A DNA stretch of 35,002 nucleotides from JBAXQQ01 sp037131695 (lineage in GTDB: Bacteria > Armatimonadota > Hebobacteria > CAIYQO01): NCBI GenBank assembly GCA_964638715.1, contig CAZWZF010000051.1:1-35002 (forward strand). The letters run 5' to 3'. The notes beneath the pieces were generated by a model, which was given only the letters and a program-made list of their open reading frames with translations, was not told the DNA's origin and searched no databases. Made by a program: the position numbers and the translations under genes. Within the stretch, counting starts at the first letter, position 1. The number at the start of each line of letters is the position of its first letter. This document shows positions 22,998 to 32,402 of this stretch, in pieces.

Positions 22998-25364
22998 CTA
23001 CAACGAGAGTGTGACATTTTCACCCGCATTAAGGATAATTTTACAATAATTAGCTCCAAACTCAGATTGTTCTATCGTCGTATTTGAAAATATTTTACCA
23101 GCCCAGGGCAGTTTTATCGTAATTTCTCGGGTCGAATCTGTGAATAATCTTGCTGTCATACTGCGAGATTGCTGATTCCATGCGATATCTATAGTAATTC
23201 CATCACGTGCCTGCATACCTGATACCTGCCCATCTATCCACTTTTCAGGAAGCGCAGGAAGCAATTTTAACATTCCCGGACGGGAATAAAGCAGCATTTC
23301 CTGCACAGCAGCAGTGATACCAAAATTAGCATCAATCTGGAAAGGCGGTTGACTGCCATGACCCCAAAACATGGTGATTCCCTGGCTGCGCCAGTCATTA
23401 TGATAAGTAAATAGATTTGGTCCGGTGCAGGCGCGGGTGATAAGCTCCAAACATGCCAAAGCCTTATTGCCTTCACCAAGTCGTGCGTAAATATTGGCCA
23501 TTTGTGCCAGTGACCATCCTGTTTGGTCGGTTAGTCCAACCTGCAGCCGTTTTTCAACTGCTATTCGAACAGCAGAGAATAATACAGGATTGTCTTCTTC
23601 AATGAGTTCCAATCCGGGCCATACCGGGTAAAGATGCGACATGTGACGATGGTGGTACTGGTCTGTCAAATCCGGATGAAGCCATTCTTTGAAAGCACCG
23701 TCGGCATTAATTTGGTAAGCAGGCATTTTTGCCAGCATTGACTGCCAGCGGGAAATATCATCGCTATGTATATCCAACTCTGTGCAAGCAGCACAAAGGT
23801 TGGTCAATACCTCTTTTGCTACTGCCACATCCATAGTTGCATTAATTGTTGCAATAGCAGTATTTGGGATGTCGGGGAAATTTTCCGGTGACAATGACGG
23901 TGAGAAACACAAACTTCCATCAGCATCTTCAAATAGAAAATCTTTGTAAAATTCTGCAATTTCCAGTAATAACGGCACGACACGATTAGCAAGGAAGGTG
24001 CGATCACCGGTATAAAGCCAATAATCATAAAATAGTTGAGCCAGCCAACCAGCACCGGCTGTCCAACTGAACCAGATATCACCATACATCATCCCATGAG
24101 TACTTTGGCAGATAGCTGCGAGTATACCACGACAACCATAAACTTTGCGGGCATTTTCACGATAATCATCCAGACTTTTTTCGTAATAATCAAAATAGGG
24201 CAAAGTAACTTCCGATAGATTACCAGCAAGTGCCTGCGCATAATTCATCTGAATATTAATATCATTATGGAAATCCGATGCCCACGCCGGATTATAATCA
24301 CCGTTCCATAATCCCTGTAGATTTGCCGGCAAACCACCGGGACGCGAACTACAAATCAGCAGGTAACGGCCATAATGCGCCATGCGTTCAATTAACGAAA
24401 CAGGAACTTCGCCATCATACGCTTTCATTAGCAGTTCTTCGTTGGGTAATGCTGCATCCATCGTTAAATTTATTTGTATCTGCTGTTGAAGAAATAATTT
24501 ACGATGCTTGTACAGATGGCGTGCAAACAATTCAACATAATCAGTATATGATGAAGAAATCTCTCTCTTAAGACGTGTTATCGCTGTTTTATTTTCATTG
24601 GCAAACATTTTAAGTCGTATTAATAATTCATCAGCATTACTAATTTGTATAGATTTGCCATCTGATGTCATGGTGCCGCCAGTCAGAGAAACAACTGCTG
24701 CACCGCCAAATTCATTACCGTTATCATATCGACCAATTATTATCATGGTATCGCCATCTGCAGAAGCATCAAAGGTTATTGGTACTGATTTGCCGGGAAT
24801 GTCATTCCCCGCTCCCATGCTTGTAGCTCCCAGCAAGTCATGCGGTTGCAGGCGTAGACGGCAGTTGATTGCTCCCGGGGTACTGGCAGTGACATTTACA
24901 ACCACAATATCATCTGTGCGGGATACGAAGACTTCTCGGGTAAAAACGATATCTTTTTCCTGCCACATTACAGTGACTATACCGGTCTCGAAATCAACAC
25001 TGCGGCGATAGTGTGTAAATGCGCCATCGGTTTCAGTATCAATTGCAATATCAAAAGCAGGATGATATGGATCAATCTTTGTTCCAGGATATCCAACTTC
25101 ATCCCATTTCTTTTGGAGAAAAACAGATGCCTCCAAGTAACGTCCTGCATCAATCAAAGCGCGCAAATCCGGCAAGTATCGCGCAGTATCCGGCAGTGTC
25201 GGTTTAGGTGTTCGAATCCAGAGATTCTCATGGTTCAGCAGGATAAGCTCATTGCGAATATTCCCATAAACTAATGCTCCTACCGTTCCATTACCGCAAG
25301 GCAGAGCATCCTGCCAACGGGTAGCAGGATAACGCATTGACATACCATAAGCACGCTCAGTCAT
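22998..25364 (-). CDS. GH95-family glycoside hydrolase (alpha-L-fucosidase type)
   Basis: A 788-residue enzyme of family GH95, which contains 1,2-alpha-L-fucosidases and alpha-L-galactosidases. Seen: the N-terminal PATRWQDALPCGNGTVGALVYG...LNHENLW (about 13-47), the active-site strand SDFHNDINIQMNYAQA (the N-x-N-x-QMN element), KEWLHPDLTDQYHHRHMSHLYPVWPG around the general acid, and FQIDANFGITAAVQEMLL with the conserved Asp near the C-terminus. There is no signal peptide, so it is probably cytosolic and acts on imported oligosaccharides; many GH95 enzymes are exported. An AGGAA site precedes the ATG at 25364. It lies 47 bases downstream of the pyrophosphorylase gene in the same direction. Confidence 0.88.
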   Translation of the reverse strand: MTERAYGMSMRYPATRWQDALPCGNGTVGALVYGNIRNELILLNHENLWIRTPKPTLPDTARYLPDLRALIDAGRYLEASVFLQKKWDEVGYPGTKIDPYHPAFDIAIDTETDGAFTHYRRSVDFETGIVTVMWQEKDIVFTREVFVSRTDDIVVVNVTASTPGAINCRLRLQPHDLLGATSMGAGNDIPGKSVPITFDASADGDTMIIIGRYDNGNEFGGAAVVSLTGGTMTSDGKSIQISNADELLIRLKMFANENKTAITRLKREISSSYTDYVELFARHLYKHRKLFLQQQIQINLTMDAALPNEELLMKAYDGEVPVSLIERMAHYGRYLLICSSRPGGLPANLQGLWNGDYNPAWASDFHNDINIQMNYAQALAGNLSEVTLPYFDYYEKSLDDYRENARKVYGCRGILAAICQSTHGMMYGDIWFSWTAGAGWLAQLFYDYWLYTGDRTFLANRVVPLLLEIAEFYKDFLFEDADGSLCFSPSLSPENFPDIPNTAIATINATMDVAVAKEVLTNLCAACTELDIHSDDISRWQSMLAKMPAYQINADGAFKEWLHPDLTDQYHHRHMSHLYPVWPGLELIEEDNPVLFSAVRIAVEKRLQVGLTDQTGWSLAQMANIYARLGEGNKALACLELITRACTGPNLFTYHNDWRSQGITMFWGHGSQPPFQIDANFGITAAVQEMLLYSRPGMLKLLPALPEKWIDGQVSGMQARDGITIDIAWNQQSRSMTARLFTDSTREITIKLPWAGKIFSNTTIEQSEFGANYCKIILNAGENVTLSL

Positions 25365-25411
25365 ATTATCTATATTCCTGTTGAGTCATTTGTTGTGCTT
25401 TTCATAATTTT

Positions 25412-26737
25412 TTACAGCAATTCGTGCAGTTGCGAGATGTTTTCTATATCGCTATTTGGTGGTATTTTAATGCCATAAGGTATTTTTATGCGCGGGTGAA
25501 TAGTGATGTGGTCGCGTAAATGCACTCCGGCACGCACTACTACTTCATCACCCAGGGCGACCACGCCGGTTATGCGTACTGGGCGTTCCAGGGTAGATTC
25601 TACCTCAACCATCCATCCCAGCAAGGCGTCTTCAATTACCGCGCCGGCTTTTATCTGGCTGCCTGCACCGATAGTGGAACGGCGGATGGTGACGTGTTCG
25701 AATATCTCGACATCATCGTCGATATTGCATTCACTGAGGATTGCACCCGGGTAAATTCGTACATATTTGCCGATTCTTATAGGTGCTTTAATGGTAACAA
25801 CTCCGCGCTCTATCTTTTCTTTCAGGGTCATGCGGCTTATCGGGTCAGTCAAGTTCATACTAATCGGGTCTATCAGCATCCCTTCACATTCTTCATATTG
25901 GTTGTTAAGACAGGGGTTGACCGAATAAAACCGGCCGTGCAATACATCCAGCATGGTTTCGAGATAGCTGGGTATATTGCCAAGGTCGCCCATACGGCTG
26001 ATGGCGAAAGTTTCAACGTGGTAGCCGTTTGTTACCAGCCATGGCAGTAAATCGCCGCCGATATCAAACTGTTTTTTGCGTTTTTCCGCTATTTCAACAT
26101 GGTTAATTAGTTCGCGCAATATACGGCCATTAAATATATAAAAACCGGCGTTAGTGGGCAATTTATCTTTAATATCTGTTCCATATACCCGGTGAATTTC
26201 AGCCAAAGGTGGTTTTTCGATAAATCCAGTAACTCTTCCGGTATCATCCACCGTCATCATTCCGTATCTTCCAGCAATCTCTTCGGGGGTGAATAACGCG
26301 GCGGCGATAGTCGCGACAGCACCGGTCTCTTCGTGATGCTTCAGCATACCTTTCAGGTTAATATCAAAAATAGTGTCAGTGGCGAATACCACTACGGTAT
26401 TATCAATGTCAAAGAAGTTAAGGTTGCTCAGCAAGGCATCGCCGCTGCCGGTGTTGGCGGCATCCAATGATACCGGAGAATATTTTATGCTTACTCCGCT
26501 GGATTCTCCGTATCCAACGATGGTTTTTATCTGGTATCGGTTCTCCTTGCCTTTTGTCACCATGATATATTCATCCAATCCCTGGCTTTTCAGCAAATCA
26601 ATAATCCAATCCATCAATCTGCGTCCCAGTAATGAAATAGCTGCTTTTGACCGCAGATATCCGGGGGCTTTTAATGTTAATGGGCGTATACGGATGCCGC
26701 TGCCAGCAGCCAAACCAATTCCAATGATTGATGACAT
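25412..26737 (-). CDS. NDP-sugar pyrophosphorylase with left-handed beta-helix tail
   Basis: A 441-residue nucleotidyltransferase joining a sugar-1-phosphate to an NTP. The N-terminal Rossmann-like domain opens IIGIGLAAGSGIRIRPLTLKAPG, close to the L(A)AGxGxRLxPLT signature, but the usual PKP is replaced by APGYLRSK, so the catalytic Lys is shifted. VVVFATDTIFDIN corresponds to the LxGD strand, with Asp retained but Gly replaced, and GRVTGFIEKPP is the sugar-binding loop. From about residue 300, hexapeptide turns (IRIGKYVRIYPGAILSECNIDDDVEIFEHVTIRRSTIG) form a beta-helix as in GlgC or GlmU-type enzymes. Whether it makes ADP-glucose for glycogen or another NDP-sugar for surface glycan cannot be told. 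It sits between the GGDEF and GH95 genes. Confidence 0.85.
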   Translation of the reverse strand: MSSIIGIGLAAGSGIRIRPLTLKAPGYLRSKAAISLLGRRLMDWIIDLLKSQGLDEYIMVTKGKENRYQIKTIVGYGESSGVSIKYSPVSLDAANTGSGDALLSNLNFFDIDNTVVVFATDTIFDINLKGMLKHHEETGAVATIAAALFTPEEIAGRYGMMTVDDTGRVTGFIEKPPLAEIHRVYGTDIKDKLPTNAGFYIFNGRILRELINHVEIAEKRKKQFDIGGDLLPWLVTNGYHVETFAISRMGDLGNIPSYLETMLDVLHGRFYSVNPCLNNQYEECEGMLIDPISMNLTDPISRMTLKEKIERGVVTIKAPIRIGKYVRIYPGAILSECNIDDDVEIFEHVTIRRSTIGAGSQIKAGAVIEDALLGWMVEVESTLERPVRITGVVALGDEVVVRAGVHLRDHITIHPRIKIPYGIKIPPNSDIENISQLHELL

Positions 26738-26796
26738 GATTGCATTTTCCTTTCAATTTTACTTTAATTATGTTGCAGTTTTTGAAAACGAAAAAT

Positions 26797-28176
26797 TTAT
26801 TCTTCCAAATCCCATTTATCGTCATTATGCAGTTGCGGATCTATTGTTATGCGGTTTCTGCCGGCAGACTTTGATGCATATAATGCGCTGTCTGCTCTTT
26901 CCATTAATGTATGTGCTGATAGTACCGGCGATTTTAATATTCCGACACCAATACTGACGGTAATTTTAATGATAGTGCCATCTGGCGCTGTAAAGTCAAA
27001 TGACTCAATGCTGGCTCTTATACGTTCTGCTACTGCCGTTGCAATATACATCGGAGCATTAGGGGTTATCAGTGCAAATTCCTCTCCACCGATTCGACAT
27101 AGCAGGTCGGTAGTACGCACCTGTTCGCGGGCGCGACTGGCAAATTGCGATAATACAGCATCACCGGCAGAATGACCGTGTTTATCATTTACCGCTTTAA
27201 AATGGTCAAGGTCTATGATAGCAAGGCAAAGCGGCGAATTGCTGACTAATGCCTGATCAACTTCCATTTCCAAACGCAGGTTAAACATGCGCCGATTGCC
27301 AAGCTTGGTCAAATCATCAGAGAATGACTGCTCTTTTGCCTGTTCAAACAATAACGAGTTTTCCAATGCTACTGCTAATGCATCACCGACGGAAGTCATT
27401 AACTGCTGGTCATTTTCGCTGTAATTCTTATTGTTTCTGCCTATCAGCATTATGGTTCCCACCCGCGATGATGACCGCAGCGGTACTGCCAGCATGCTAA
27501 TGATGGTATTTGGCATGGTTGATGGCAGTTTATCAAGATTGCCGTTTAATTTAGATAGCATCACCACATCGCCGCTTACTACGATATCTTTAAACAATCC
27601 TTCTTTAGCACTGATTATTACTGGTATGCGCTGTTCTTGTTCCGGCAATGAAGGTCGTGCAGAAATCAGAGTAAAGTTGTCGCCATCATCGGTAAGTTCA
27701 AATAACTGAATAACGTCTGGCCGCATTAAATTGCTGATATGTGCCAATACAGTCGCTTTCACCTGGCTGGAATTAAATAGCCGGTTAATTGATGAGTTTA
27801 AAACCTGCAGCAAACTTAGCCGCTCATTTGTCATTTCTAAATTGCGGAAGGTAGAGCCTTGGATACCGACGAGAATACCTAATAAAAAATAGCAGACTGA
27901 CAGGAAAAGCCAGATAATGGGGTCAACCGGCGGTTTAACCAGCGGCATAATATACATTAATTTATAAGGTTCGATTAGTACAATCCCCAGAATACCAGTA
28001 AGACCGCCATATAACGGGCCTTGCAGCCAGGCAACGATAATTATTACCAGTGCCGTAAGCAATGACACCAGTAAACTATACTCTTTCGGCTGTACAGTTA
28101 TTACCCCCGCCAGAACAACTGCGATAGTAAATGCTGCCAGCGATAATGATATTCTATGCTGTGATGCTAAAATCAT
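26797..28176 (-). CDS. membrane-bound GAF-GGDEF diguanylate cyclase
   Basis: A 459-residue c-di-GMP synthase. The N-terminal 105 residues hold about four membrane helices (roughly 8-28, 34-50, 56-75, 86-106), in a pattern like the DUF4118 module of sensor kinases. A GAF-type sensor domain spans about 120-275 and a GGDEF domain about 285-445. The catalytic signature GGEEF is at 363-367 and the product-inhibition I-site RTTD at 354-357, exactly five residues before it, so the enzyme should be active and feedback-inhibited. The ATG at 28176 is chosen because upstream residues would add an odd Cys-rich stretch. There is no Shine-Dalgarno, but a TATAAT box lies six bases upstream, so the mRNA may be leaderless. 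It is the first gene of a likely operon with the pyrophosphorylase (59 bases on) and GH95 genes. Confidence 0.88.
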   Translation of the reverse strand: MILASQHRISLSLAAFTIAVVLAGVITVQPKEYSLLVSLLTALVIIIVAWLQGPLYGGLTGILGIVLIEPYKLMYIMPLVKPPVDPIIWLFLSVCYFLLGILVGIQGSTFRNLEMTNERLSLLQVLNSSINRLFNSSQVKATVLAHISNLMRPDVIQLFELTDDGDNFTLISARPSLPEQEQRIPVIISAKEGLFKDIVVSGDVVMLSKLNGNLDKLPSTMPNTIISMLAVPLRSSSRVGTIMLIGRNNKNYSENDQQLMTSVGDALAVALENSLLFEQAKEQSFSDDLTKLGNRRMFNLRLEMEVDQALVSNSPLCLAIIDLDHFKAVNDKHGHSAGDAVLSQFASRAREQVRTTDLLCRIGGEEFALITPNAPMYIATAVAERIRASIESFDFTAPDGTIIKITVSIGVGILKSPVLSAHTLMERADSALYASKSAGRNRITIDPQLHNDDKWDLEE

Positions 28177-28182
28177 AAGAGA

Positions 28183-28188
28183 ATTATA
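28183..28188 (-). promoter_or_regulatory. TATAAT box directly before the GGDEF gene
   Basis: A perfect TATAAT on the minus strand, only six bases from the chosen ATG, with no Shine-Dalgarno between them. This spacing would start transcription at or near the A of the ATG (leaderless). The -35 region is poor (TTTTAT at 17 bases). Confidence 0.35.
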
Positions 28189-28329
28189 CACACAATTAGT
28201 AAAAAATAAAACATTACTGCACAATAAAGTTATAAAAAAGCCATAAATCTTTATTTTTATAGCAGAATAATAGCGGATTGCATACAAAAAGCAGGTGATA
28301 CTCACTTTTTGTCATATATTAATATACCC

Positions 28330-30954
28330 ATGCCGCGTTATTGCTTATTGCTATTTGTATTTATCCATATATTAGTTTCCGCCGGTCCTGTCACCCAGGA
28401 GATTACCGGTCGTATGCCAATACCTGCTTTTGGTAAATCATCTTTTCCCGATTCGTCATTGCTGAACAGGTCGTCGTTATTAGAAACCCCGGCGGGAAAA
28501 CATGGTTTTGTCACTACTCGCGGCGGTCATTTTGTCTTTACCGATGGCAGGCGAGTACGATTCTTTGGTGTAAATCTGGCAAAAGAAAGCGTATTTATCG
28601 CAAAAGACCAGATAGTGAAATTAGCCGACCTTTTTGCTCGAACCGGCATAAATTTGGTGCGAATCCACCATATCGACGATACTGTAGGCGGCATATTATC
28701 TACCGATGGAACCGCACAATTTAATGCCGAACGAATAGATTTGATAGATTATTGGATTGCCACCCTGAAGGCGCGCGGAATATATGTTTGCCTGGATTTA
28801 AACGATTATCGGACATTTCGCGCTGCCGAAGGTGTTGTTAAAGGTGAAGAACTGGGACGCGGAGCCAAGCCATACGCAGTGTTCGATACCACACTGATCA
28901 ACCTTCAGCAGCAATACGCGCGCATGTTTTTAGTAGACCATAAAAATCCCTACACAGAATTATCGTATGCAAATGACCCGGCGGTGGCAATGCTGGAGAT
29001 ATATGACGAAAATGGCTTGTTTATTCGCCGCAATGATATATCTAATTTGAAAGAGCCATATTCCACTGCGCTGAAAAATATGTGGAATAACTGGCTGAAA
29101 GAAAAATACCGCACAGATATCATGCTGCAAAATAGTTGGGTAGATAAAAACGGCGTTTCCGCATTGCTGGCTGGCGAGTCGCTTGTTTCAATGAATATCG
29201 CTTTGCCGAAAATGGATATTAACACCTCGCTGACCCCATTAAACAATCCGCTGCTGATGCCGGTACGGCAAAGCGATGGCGTGATGTTTCTGTCATATAT
29301 ACAGCAGGAATATTTTAAATCAATGGAAAGCGCATTGCGGCTTATGGGGGTGAGAATACCGATAACTGCTGTCGGCGCACAGGAAATAATGCCCGACCTG
29401 GAAGCAACCGCAAAAACCCTTGATTATATTGGTATTAATTATTACTGGGATCACCCGGGGTGGGACTCCGGCAAAGATTGGGTGATGCCCGGTTATATTT
29501 CGCTGAATAATCCGCTTATCACCTCGCCGCAATATTCTTTCCCGGCAGTAATCAGCGAGGCGCGGGTGAATGGCAAACCGCTGGTGGTGCGGGAATGGGG
29601 ATATTGCTACCCAAATCCATATCGCGGTACCGGTATGATAGAAGCTGCGGCTTATGGCGCGTTTCTTGATATTGACGCGCTGATTTTATTCACCTATGGC
29701 GCGCTTGAACAGATGAAATCAATCACATTTTTTGATGTGCATAATGATCCGCTGCGTTGGGGACAAGTAGGCACAGCGGCGCGAATTTTCATGTCAAATG
29801 AGATTTCACCAGCAAAAAACAGCATCGGCATCGGCTTTTCTGATGTGGATTTAAATACCTGGTTTTCCTATGACACCCCGCTTTATCAGTTGTCATTTTT
29901 TACCCGGGTGGATAATTATTTTTGGCCCGACGCCCCGCATCCTTATGATTTGCTTATAACTTCCGGTCGTTCTGTCGGCACATTATGGAACTCAAATCGT
30001 TTGCTGCTGATGTCAAATAATAATCACACCGACCTGACATTTCAAAATTCTGCTACCGGTGCGGATGCTATGAATGGCTATAATTTATCTTCCGGCAGAA
30101 GCGGACAGTTTGGTTTTGTATTCAACGGTATTGGTGCTGATACGGGTGTTACCAGCACTTACCAGGCATGGCCGGCATTTTCAACTGCTGAATTATTGAG
30201 AAAATCATTATCTCCTATCGGTGTAAATGGCGGCAGTTCGCTTGGATTTATCGATAATGTACGTCAAAATGCCGGATTCCGCACCCTTCGTGAAGATTTG
30301 GCGATGAAAGTGGCACTGGATATGCTGCATAAATGGAATGACGCCCCGTTCAGTCATCGAACTATAGAAAGCGGCGTATACCGCAATGATACCAGTGAAA
30401 TAATTCGTGATACCAATAATGGCAGACTGTTTGTTGATACGCCGAATATTCAAATAATTACCGGTCAGTTATCCGGGATGTCGCTGCGCACATCAAATGT
30501 AATACTGAGAACAGATACCCCGATAGGAACCCTGTCGGTGGAATCTCTTGATAAAGAGAAAATACAATCCAGCAAATCTTTGCGCATTGCCATGAGTACC
30601 CGCGCGGTTAATTCCGGTGTGTCAGTATCGAAAGTGACCGGAAAAAACCGGCCATATCGGTTGAATGCATTTGGCACTGCCCCCATAACGACCGATGGTA
30701 TGATGGGTACTACCCATGTGGAAATTGCCGGCAATACCATTCTTGATATCGCGTTGAAAAACGGCACCTGGGAATATATTACCGAACCCGACACCTCGCT
30801 GCTGACTGTTGACACTCCGGGTACGACTGTAATATTGCCGCATATCCCGCGGGTAATCCGCTATCATTTCACCAATGGCCACACTGACATAATCCCAACC
30901 ACCCCCAATTTCGTAACCCCGGATGGGGCAACGCTGATCGAGATAGGCTGGTAA
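28330..30954 (+). CDS. large secreted GH-A-type glycoside hydrolase (cellulase/GH5-like)
   Basis: An 874-residue exported enzyme. MPRYCLLLFVFIHILVSAG is a signal peptide. Residues 58-125 show the GH-A/GH5-like opening (GRRVRFFGVNLAKES..., FARTGINLVRIHHID). YWIATLKARGIYVCLDL (141-157) follows. The acid/base is probably Glu227 in MLEIYDENGLF (normally NE in GH5) and the nucleophile Glu422 in PLVVREWGY. A long C-terminal half, with beta-rich character, has no domain I recognise. The substrate is unknown; beta-mannan, cellulose or galactan are all possible. The start at ATG 28330 is chosen for the signal peptide; no Shine-Dalgarno is visible before it or before the TTG at 28309. It is divergent from the GGDEF operon with about 150 bases between. 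Its TAA stop touches heptamer array H5. Confidence 0.8.
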   Translation: MPRYCLLLFVFIHILVSAGPVTQEITGRMPIPAFGKSSFPDSSLLNRSSLLETPAGKHGFVTTRGGHFVFTDGRRVRFFGVNLAKESVFIAKDQIVKLADLFARTGINLVRIHHIDDTVGGILSTDGTAQFNAERIDLIDYWIATLKARGIYVCLDLNDYRTFRAAEGVVKGEELGRGAKPYAVFDTTLINLQQQYARMFLVDHKNPYTELSYANDPAVAMLEIYDENGLFIRRNDISNLKEPYSTALKNMWNNWLKEKYRTDIMLQNSWVDKNGVSALLAGESLVSMNIALPKMDINTSLTPLNNPLLMPVRQSDGVMFLSYIQQEYFKSMESALRLMGVRIPITAVGAQEIMPDLEATAKTLDYIGINYYWDHPGWDSGKDWVMPGYISLNNPLITSPQYSFPAVISEARVNGKPLVVREWGYCYPNPYRGTGMIEAAAYGAFLDIDALILFTYGALEQMKSITFFDVHNDPLRWGQVGTAARIFMSNEISPAKNSIGIGFSDVDLNTWFSYDTPLYQLSFFTRVDNYFWPDAPHPYDLLITSGRSVGTLWNSNRLLLMSNNNHTDLTFQNSATGADAMNGYNLSSGRSGQFGFVFNGIGADTGVTSTYQAWPAFSTAELLRKSLSPIGVNGGSSLGFIDNVRQNAGFRTLREDLAMKVALDMLHKWNDAPFSHRTIESGVYRNDTSEIIRDTNNGRLFVDTPNIQIITGQLSGMSLRTSNVILRTDTPIGTLSVESLDKEKIQSSKSLRIAMSTRAVNSGVSVSKVTGKNRPYRLNAFGTAPITTDGMMGTTHVEIAGNTILDIALKNGTWEYITEPDTSLLTVDTPGTTVILPHIPRVIRYHFTNGHTDIIPTTPNFVTPDGATLIEIGW

Positions 30955-30981
30955 ATTGCAATTTACAATTTGCCATTTGCC
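30954..30981. repeat. heptanucleotide tandem array H5 starting at a stop codon
   Basis: AATTGCA, ATTTACA, ATTTGCC, ATTTGCC in exact phase. The first base is the last base of the TAA stop of the glycoside hydrolase gene. The last three units equal those of array H2 at 12681-12701. Confidence 0.7.
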
Positions 30982-30998
30982 CAAGCCTTTCACCAAAC

Positions 30999-31026
30999 AA
31001 AAAAGCCCCCACTGCGTAGCGGGGGC
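30999..31026 (-). terminator. intrinsic terminator of the flagellin gene
   Basis: On the minus strand, GCCCCC (31026-31021), a 10-base loop and GGGGGC (31010-31005) are followed at once by six T (31004-30999). It lies 15 bases after the flagellin stop codon. This is the clearest rho-independent terminator in the window. Confidence 0.85.
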
Positions 31027-31040
31027 AATTCTTGCAGGTA

Positions 31041-32303
31041 CTACTTGAGCATCTGGAGGATGCCTTGTGGTGCCTGGTTTGCCTGGGTTAACATCGCTTG
31101 TGATGCCTGCATCAGAATCTGGCTCTTGGTAAAGGAAACCATTTCAGATGCCATGTCAGTATCGCGTATCGCGCTCTCGGAAGCGGATAGATTTTCTTTA
31201 GCTACTGACAAGCTGGCCAGGTTGCTTTCCATATTATTTTTCTGGAATGCACCCAGATTCACGCGCAATCCGTTAACCATTTTCATGGCTGTATCAACCT
31301 GATTCAAGATATTATCATAGTTCGCACCTGCAGCAGACACATCGATTGATTGTGATGCATTGCGGCCATTTGATGTTACTGGACTACTGGTAAAACCAGT
31401 TGTCGAATCGGTACTTGATTTATCGGTCAATACTACAACACTTGCTTTCGCATCCTGGTCGCCGGCTGCTTTCTGACGGATGGTCAGATAATTCTTGGTT
31501 ACTGCGGTGCTGTCACCAGTAGAATCAGTTGCAATAGCTTCGATATTACCAACATCGTTTAATGCTGTGTTGATGGCTGTAACGGCATGGGCAAGTGTAT
31601 CGCCGGTTGCGTTGTTTAAGGCAACATTGGCAGTCTTAACTGTCCCGCCTGTTGTAGTCCAAACTACTGTGAATGATTCTTTTGTGACGGCATCTGTAGC
31701 ACCAATGCCGGTAAAGGCTTTGGATGCGGTAGCGGTTGCATTTTTCGCACTGGTTAAACCGAGTGCTGAAGCATGCATATCGGCAGTTAATGCCACATTG
31801 TCGTAAGTTACGCCAGTTAATGAAAACTGTGCGACTTGTTGAGCGTTCGCGCCGACCTGGAACTGTTTCCCGCTTATATTATTTGAACCGAGTAGCTTAA
31901 TACCGGCGAATTCAGTCTGGTCAGCAATGCGATTAATCGATGCCAGGCCTTGGGTAATCTGAGCCTGATCGGCTACCAGCATCTGGGTATTGCCATTAGT
32001 ATTGGCCGCATTCACTGTCAAGTCGCGGATATTACGAAGCTGGACTTCGATTTCATTCAAAGCTGCTTCGGTAGTCTTGATCATGTTAATGCCATCTTGA
32101 GTGTTTTGAGATGCCTGGGAAAGGCCGGAAATCTGGGTTCGCAGATTTTCACTGATGACCAAACCGGCAGCATCGTCAGCCGCACTGTTGATGCGCAGAC
32201 CGGAAGATAACTTCTCAATCTGCTTGGACATACTGGCATCGTTAGATGTCAGGTACCGATGAGCGCTCATGGCGCTGATGTTCTGATTGATTCGCAATGA
32301 CAT
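31041..32303 (-). CDS. fliC: flagellin
   Basis: A 420-residue filament protein secreted by the flagellar type III system. The N-terminal D0/D1 region is textbook: SLRINQNISAMSAHRYL, then SKQIEKLSSGLRINSAADDAAGLVISENLR and NTQDGINMIKTTEAALNEI. The C-terminal D1/D0 region reads SASESAIRDTDMASEMVSFTKSQIL...ML. The central part (about 140-330) is Thr/Ala/Asp-rich and variable, as expected for the exposed domain; no Cys is present. AAGGAGG lies seven bases before the ATG at 32303. Transcription starts from a sigma-28 promoter (32403-32429) and ends at a strong terminator, so the gene is monocistronic. No other flagellar gene is in the window. Confidence 0.97.
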   Translation of the reverse strand: MSLRINQNISAMSAHRYLTSNDASMSKQIEKLSSGLRINSAADDAAGLVISENLRTQISGLSQASQNTQDGINMIKTTEAALNEIEVQLRNIRDLTVNAANTNGNTQMLVADQAQITQGLASINRIADQTEFAGIKLLGSNNISGKQFQVGANAQQVAQFSLTGVTYDNVALTADMHASALGLTSAKNATATASKAFTGIGATDAVTKESFTVVWTTTGGTVKTANVALNNATGDTLAHAVTAINTALNDVGNIEAIATDSTGDSTAVTKNYLTIRQKAAGDQDAKASVVVLTDKSSTDSTTGFTSSPVTSNGRNASQSIDVSAAGANYDNILNQVDTAMKMVNGLRVNLGAFQKNNMESNLASLSVAKENLSASESAIRDTDMASEMVSFTKSQILMQASQAMLTQANQAPQGILQMLK

Positions 32304-32354
32304 GGGATTTTCCTCCTTGAGGACCTTTCATTTATACTTTGATTGGTCCCACTT

Positions 32355-32392
32355 GCCCCGCAGGGCGGTAGATTGGTTGAACTATTTCAACC
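32355..32392 (-). promoter_or_regulatory. structured 5' leader of the flagellin mRNA
   Basis: Two hairpins lie in the predicted leader: GGTTGAA-ATAG-TTCAACC (32392-32375, 7-bp perfect stem) and GCCC-TGCG-GGGC (32366-32355). Further down, GGACC (32343-32347 region) can pair with GGTCC just before the AAGGAGG ribosome site. Post-transcriptional control of flagellin (for example by CsrA-type proteins) is common; that this leader does so is inference. Confidence 0.45.
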
Positions 32393-32402
32393 CACTATCT
32401 AC

